NCBI GenBank assembly: GCA_000231825.2
Contig: JH720297.1
Span: 1,982,898-2,007,807 of the forward strand
Length of the DNA: 24,910 bases
Origin: Tetrahymena elliotti 4EA
Taxonomy: Eukaryota; Ciliophora; Oligohymenophorea; Hymenostomatida; Tetrahymenidae
Direction of reading: 5' to 3'
Shown: positions 20,710-24,910 of the stretch, piece by piece
Position numbering within the stretch: the stretch's first letter is position 1
Layout: every line of letters begins with the position of its first letter
Position numbers and translations under genes: made by a program
The notes under the pieces: model-generated
Databases searched by the model: none
Told to the model about the DNA's origin: nothing
Seen by the model: only the letters and a program-made list of their open reading frames with translations

Positions 20710-23700
20710 ATGCAAAACAAAATTCAAAAAAATCAAATTCAAATTCTAAAAAGATTAAATTTGACATTTTATTTCGTTATAATACTCTAGTTAATCATTA
20801 GTCTGAGAGCCGCTTATCTAACAAATGAAGATATACTAATTTTTTCCAGTTCAACTGGTGAAATTTAACCATGTTAATAATTACCTGATTCTTAATCATC
20901 AACACTTTAATTTTCTTAAATGTTTCCTAACTATTCATTAAAAGTCAATAGATTCGTCATTTTAATTCATACTGCATTTTATGGATATAAAACTTAAGAT
21001 TATACTATTTTTTCTATGCATTAGTCAAATTTAAAAATTTCTTTAGACTATAATTTAGAGTTTAAGTAAGCATATTTGAAAGTTAACGAATAGACAGAAT
21101 AAATTACATACTAAGAGATAGTATTTAATTAATGGATGTCTGTAACTTTGGATATTTAACTACAAGCAAATATCATCTAAGCTTAATTTTTTATAAGAAG
21201 AATAGATTTAGCATAAGAAATAGTTTCAAATCCATTAACTATTTCATTTTTTAATGAGTTTAATTTGTCTGAATTAGAAATAAACTATGGCAATCCTCCT
21301 AAAAGATTTGATGTTAATCCATCTTGCTAGCTTATCTAGTATTTTAGCATAGGAATATTAGATTAAGTAATAAATTATTAAACAGGTTAAATTGCTAGAT
21401 ATTTAGTATTAATTAAAATGAAATAGATACACAATTATGATTTCTTTTATACAAAGAGTAATCCAGGACAGTTAATCAGTGATAAGGGAGATTTATTTTT
21501 CAAATTAAGGCTATTTAACTAGCAATCTAGTAACACTATTAGTGTTAGCAACAAAAATTCTATTTCTACGAATTACGCTGATATCTAGAGTCAAGTTGCT
21601 TTTTCTTTTTATATTAAATTTAATGAGAAGCTAAATTCAAATAATCCATATCTCAGACTTTACTTTGGTGATAATATTTATGATTTAATATTTGGAGATA
21701 ATTTAATTTAGCTTGAAACCACATAAATTACATAAAATATCAATATCTATGTTTGGAATCATATTGCAATAGTTAATTAATACTCACTCTCATTATTTGT
21801 GAATGGTATTGAATATTCACCATTGGTTTAATCTTAATAATTTTTTTCTTTTAAATATTCATTCTTTACTGTTGATTCTTCATTTTAGTTAAACTATTTA
21901 AGACTCTACTCTGGATCATTGTCTTAAAAAGTTGATAATTGTTATATTAAAAGTTATGATGGATCATGTATCATTTGTGTTTAAAATTTCTTATTAGATT
22001 TCTAAAATAATATGCAATGTGTTCCTAAAAACGCAACTAACACTGATAATGAAATTTAAGGAGTCAAAGACTGGAATCCTCAAAGAAAAATATGTGCTAG
22101 AAATATGATTAATGATAATAACTCACCTGATGGATGTTCATGTTTATTAGGCTATTACTTTGATGGAAATTAATGTGTGAAATGTCCTGACTATTGTAGA
22201 TACTGTAAAAGTTTATAAGAATGTAATCAAAAGAGAGATTCATAAGGAAACTGTTTAAACCCAATAGCTTTTGATAATGGCTAAGATTGTATTATTCCTC
22301 TTTTTATTATCCCAAAAAGAACTAATATTAGAAGAATACTTGATTAATCTGATTTTGGTACAGCTTGTGCTTAATAAGATCCTTTACAATCAAATTTTAT
22401 TTTAACAGAAAATCAATTAAGCTTAAAATCAGGAGATACTATCTTTTTTTCTTTTTCTTTAGCTATCTATACTTTAAATCAGATTTTATAAGATTTTATT
22501 ATTGCTTTTGTTAAAGTTAATAATTAAGTAATGATGAAAATAACTCTGACTACTATGTCTGTTAATTCTTCTCTTATTTTAGTTGTCAAATATTTCATCT
22601 AAGATTAAATTTAAAAAGTATATTCTTTTGATTCAAATGAGTTAGCTTGGATAGCTTTCTGGACCAATAATTAAAGTTTCATTTTTATGTTTAGGGCGAA
22701 TTAGTATAGCTATTATGATATATAGACAGGTTCTTTACAGTTTTTGATTTCATCAAATACATAAATTTGTGTGGGAAAATGTGATAATAGTTTGATTAAT
22801 GGATGCTTGTCTTTAGGTAATGACTCAATTACTTTCATAAAGAACATTCCATATCCTACTCAAGAAGGAATTAAATCATTTTTTACTATCTATGACCACG
22901 ATATTCCTATTATTGGCAGCTATAAATTGGATTTAAATCAAATTAATTTGATTAACTAAATTGAAAATACAAGTGACTCAGCATAACCTCCACTTAAATT
23001 TACTCATCCATTGCTAAAATATAATTTATTTTAAGGATTTTAGTTAAATAAATAGATTCTTGGTAAAATTGTTTATAATACAAATAATTATGGAGATCTT
23101 TTTACAATATCTTTTAATGTCGAATTCGATTAGTCTTTCTAGTATCAATCATTCAAGTTAATTAAAATAAAAAATTTATAATCCTTGTTAGAAATTTATC
23201 TCGTACCTGATTATGATAAATAAATTATGGTGGTCTAAGTTTTTTATGTAAAAATAGCAAAAACATTGACAAAAGCTTTCTTACTTTTAGATCAAAGTAA
23301 TTTTTTTATGATTACTGGGAGAGTAGAATCGAAAAAATTAAGATAAACTTCATTAACAATTTATTATTTAGAAGTTCTTTGCAACTATTTAAAAGAAGCA
23401 ATTGAATTTGTTGTTTTTCCAGGAAATTAAATCCAAGAAATAGAATTTGGAGACTCTTCAAATAAATATTAAGTATATTTAGATAATATAAAAATATTTA
23501 AACAAAATACTTTTATTTACTATGACTATACTAATACTGATCCTTGTTTTGTTTATCTAAATTTAGAAAACATGAAATGTTTATACTTGAAGAAAGGTTA
23601 TTTGTTCTATAATAACTAAATTATATCATAGAAATATTGTTCTACGATTGCTTCTAAATTGAATATGGTATCTTATATCAATTAAAAAGATTAAACTTGC

Positions 23701-24910
23701 AATGTTAAAACGCCTTAAAATTTACCAGAGTAATTATGTGAACTGATGCAGTATTAAACCAATTAGTTAATATGCATAAAATGCAAAGATTAAAATGCTG
23801 ACCACAATTTGAATTGCCTTGTGTGCAAAAAGAAATATTTTTTTGATAAAACAACAAGTACATGCTAAAAGTGTGACACTTAATGTGAAGCATGTATTGA
23901 TAATAGTTACAACTGCATAGAATGCAAATATACTAACTAAATAATCCCTAGTTGTAATTGTATTCAATTTGAACAACAATCATAAAATACATGCAAATGT
24001 GATTATAAGTGCTAATCTTGTAGTGGTATATATAGTAAAGCTTGCATTACTTGCTCATCTAATAAAAGAATATTACCAAACTGTGATTGTGATGACAAAT
24101 ATGAAGAACTAAATAATGAATGCATAGAAAAAAAAAATGAAGTCAAATGTGATTTAAAGTGTACATAATGCAAATTTCAAAGTGACAATTGTACAAGCTG
24201 CTCTCTCAATAGAATCAACCCTCCTTCATGCTACTGTGAATATGGATATGAAGAAAGTTTAGATGGTAGTTGCTCACCTTGTTAAAAAGGTACTCTATTT
24301 GATGCAACTTCAAAAACATGTAAATCATGTGATTATTTTAACATACTTGAGTCAAATTAAAGTCTTTAGTTACTATGCTACAAAAACTTAAATGTGACTT
24401 TGAGTAGCTTTACATAAAATAAAAATACATATCTAAAATTCACTTTTGATCAAAATTTGAAAAGTTTCAATCTTTCTGAAAACTCATTAGGGTCAATTGT
24501 TAAATTTTATATTTCTGAGGTATCTAATAGTTCATATTCAATTATAAATCCTAAATTTATCAAAAATGAGTTTTAAGTTTAGCTCAAAGTGAAAGCAAAC
24601 TTTTAAGCTGATAGTATAATTGCAATATTTCTAACAAACAAGTACTTTGTTAGTGAAGATGAATAATATTTTTTAAGTCAAAAGCATTTAAATGTTTAAC
24701 TAAAAACAGGTATAGGCCCATTCTTGTTTCAAGATGAAATTTTAGATAAATAATCTCTTGATAATGTATAGAGTCAGTTGGATGAATTTAAGAGTTCTAA
24801 TTAGAATATTTTTAATGTAATTAATTAATTTTAGGTGGTTTTCTATGTTCTCAATACATTATAGCCTGTATCTATATTCCTTTTGTTAGATGCTACTTAT
24901 CCACCATAGC
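20710..24910 (+). CDS. Large secreted or cell-surface cysteine-rich protein with laminin-G-like domain, 3' truncated by the window
   Basis: One uninterrupted frame of 1400 codons, using very many TAA/TAG as Gln and no TGA, runs off the right edge. The N-terminus has basic residues then a hydrophobic stretch (LTFYFVIILQLIISLRA, about 18-34), a likely signal peptide. Residues about 288-400 resemble a laminin-G/concanavalin-like fold: VAFSFYIKF, LRLYFGDNIYDL, WNHIAIV at 349, then LFVNGIEYSP. A first Cys-rich stretch lies at about 410-520 (GCSCLLGYYFDGNQCVKC). About 500 Cys-poor, beta-rich residues follow. A second Cys-rich array at about 1010-1207 has CxxC...CxxC spacing like furin/growth-factor-receptor repeats. 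A further beta-rich part begins at 1208. Ciliates carry many such proteins, often ending in membrane helices; that end is not visible here. Ligand and role are unknown. No introns are evident. Confidence 0.9.

Noticed and set aside
23705..23979. Two overlapping - strand frames inside the surface-protein gene
   Set aside because: They are antisense shadows of the cysteine-rich array on the + strand.
1..24910. Bacterial or phage origin, CRISPR, tRNA or rRNA genes, C4A2 telomere repeats
   Set aside because: Pervasive in-frame TAA/TAG with TGA-only stops points to a ciliate nuclear genome. No cloverleaf, rRNA-like block, spaced direct-repeat array or telomere repeat was seen by eye.

Overview
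The window looks like nuclear DNA of an oligohymenophorean ciliate, most probably Tetrahymena or a close relative. Three things support this. The DNA is very A+T rich (roughly four fifths by eye). Every convincing gene reads through many in-frame TAA and TAG codons and stops only at TGA, which is the code where UAA/UAG mean glutamine. The last gene has the signal-peptide plus cysteine-rich repeat layout common in Tetrahymena surface proteins. No rRNA, tRNA, CRISPR, bacterial-type operon or C4A2 telomere repeat was seen. The sequence alone does not say whether this is macronuclear or micronuclear DNA.

Four diverged copies of one unrecognised gene of about 1.07 kb lie on the + strand, at 8-1056 (broken), 5871-6947 (intact, 358 aa), 12219-13292 (intact, 357 aa) and 17967-18962 (shortened, 331 aa). 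Their starts are 5863, 6348 and 5748 bases apart. Copies 1 and 2 form one sister pair and copies 3 and 4 another. The similarity extends for 1 kb or more into the flanks. Each copy is flanked by a diverged, roughly 210-bp spacer repeat whose most recognisable part is TATCGACTAA, always in the same orientation. Copies 1 and 2 are identical over the first 351 bases visible and then diverge sharply.

Between copies 2 and 3, on the - strand, is a 2-oxoglutarate/Fe(II) oxygenase gene (7987-10316). It has an HxD...H iron triad, a long C-terminal extension, a serine/acidic tail and one likely short intron near the 3' end. Just upstream of it (10363-10737, - strand) is a protein-like stretch that looks like a frameshifted gene remnant.

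From 20710 to the right edge runs one uninterrupted reading frame of 1400 codons. It encodes a secreted or cell-surface protein with a signal peptide, a laminin-G-like domain and two cysteine-rich regions, and it is cut off by the window end. The remaining long stretches (1057-5870, 6948-7986, 10738-12218, 13293-17966, 18963-20709) hold spacer repeats, polypurine/polypyrimidine tracts and a hairpin, but no gene that can be defended.
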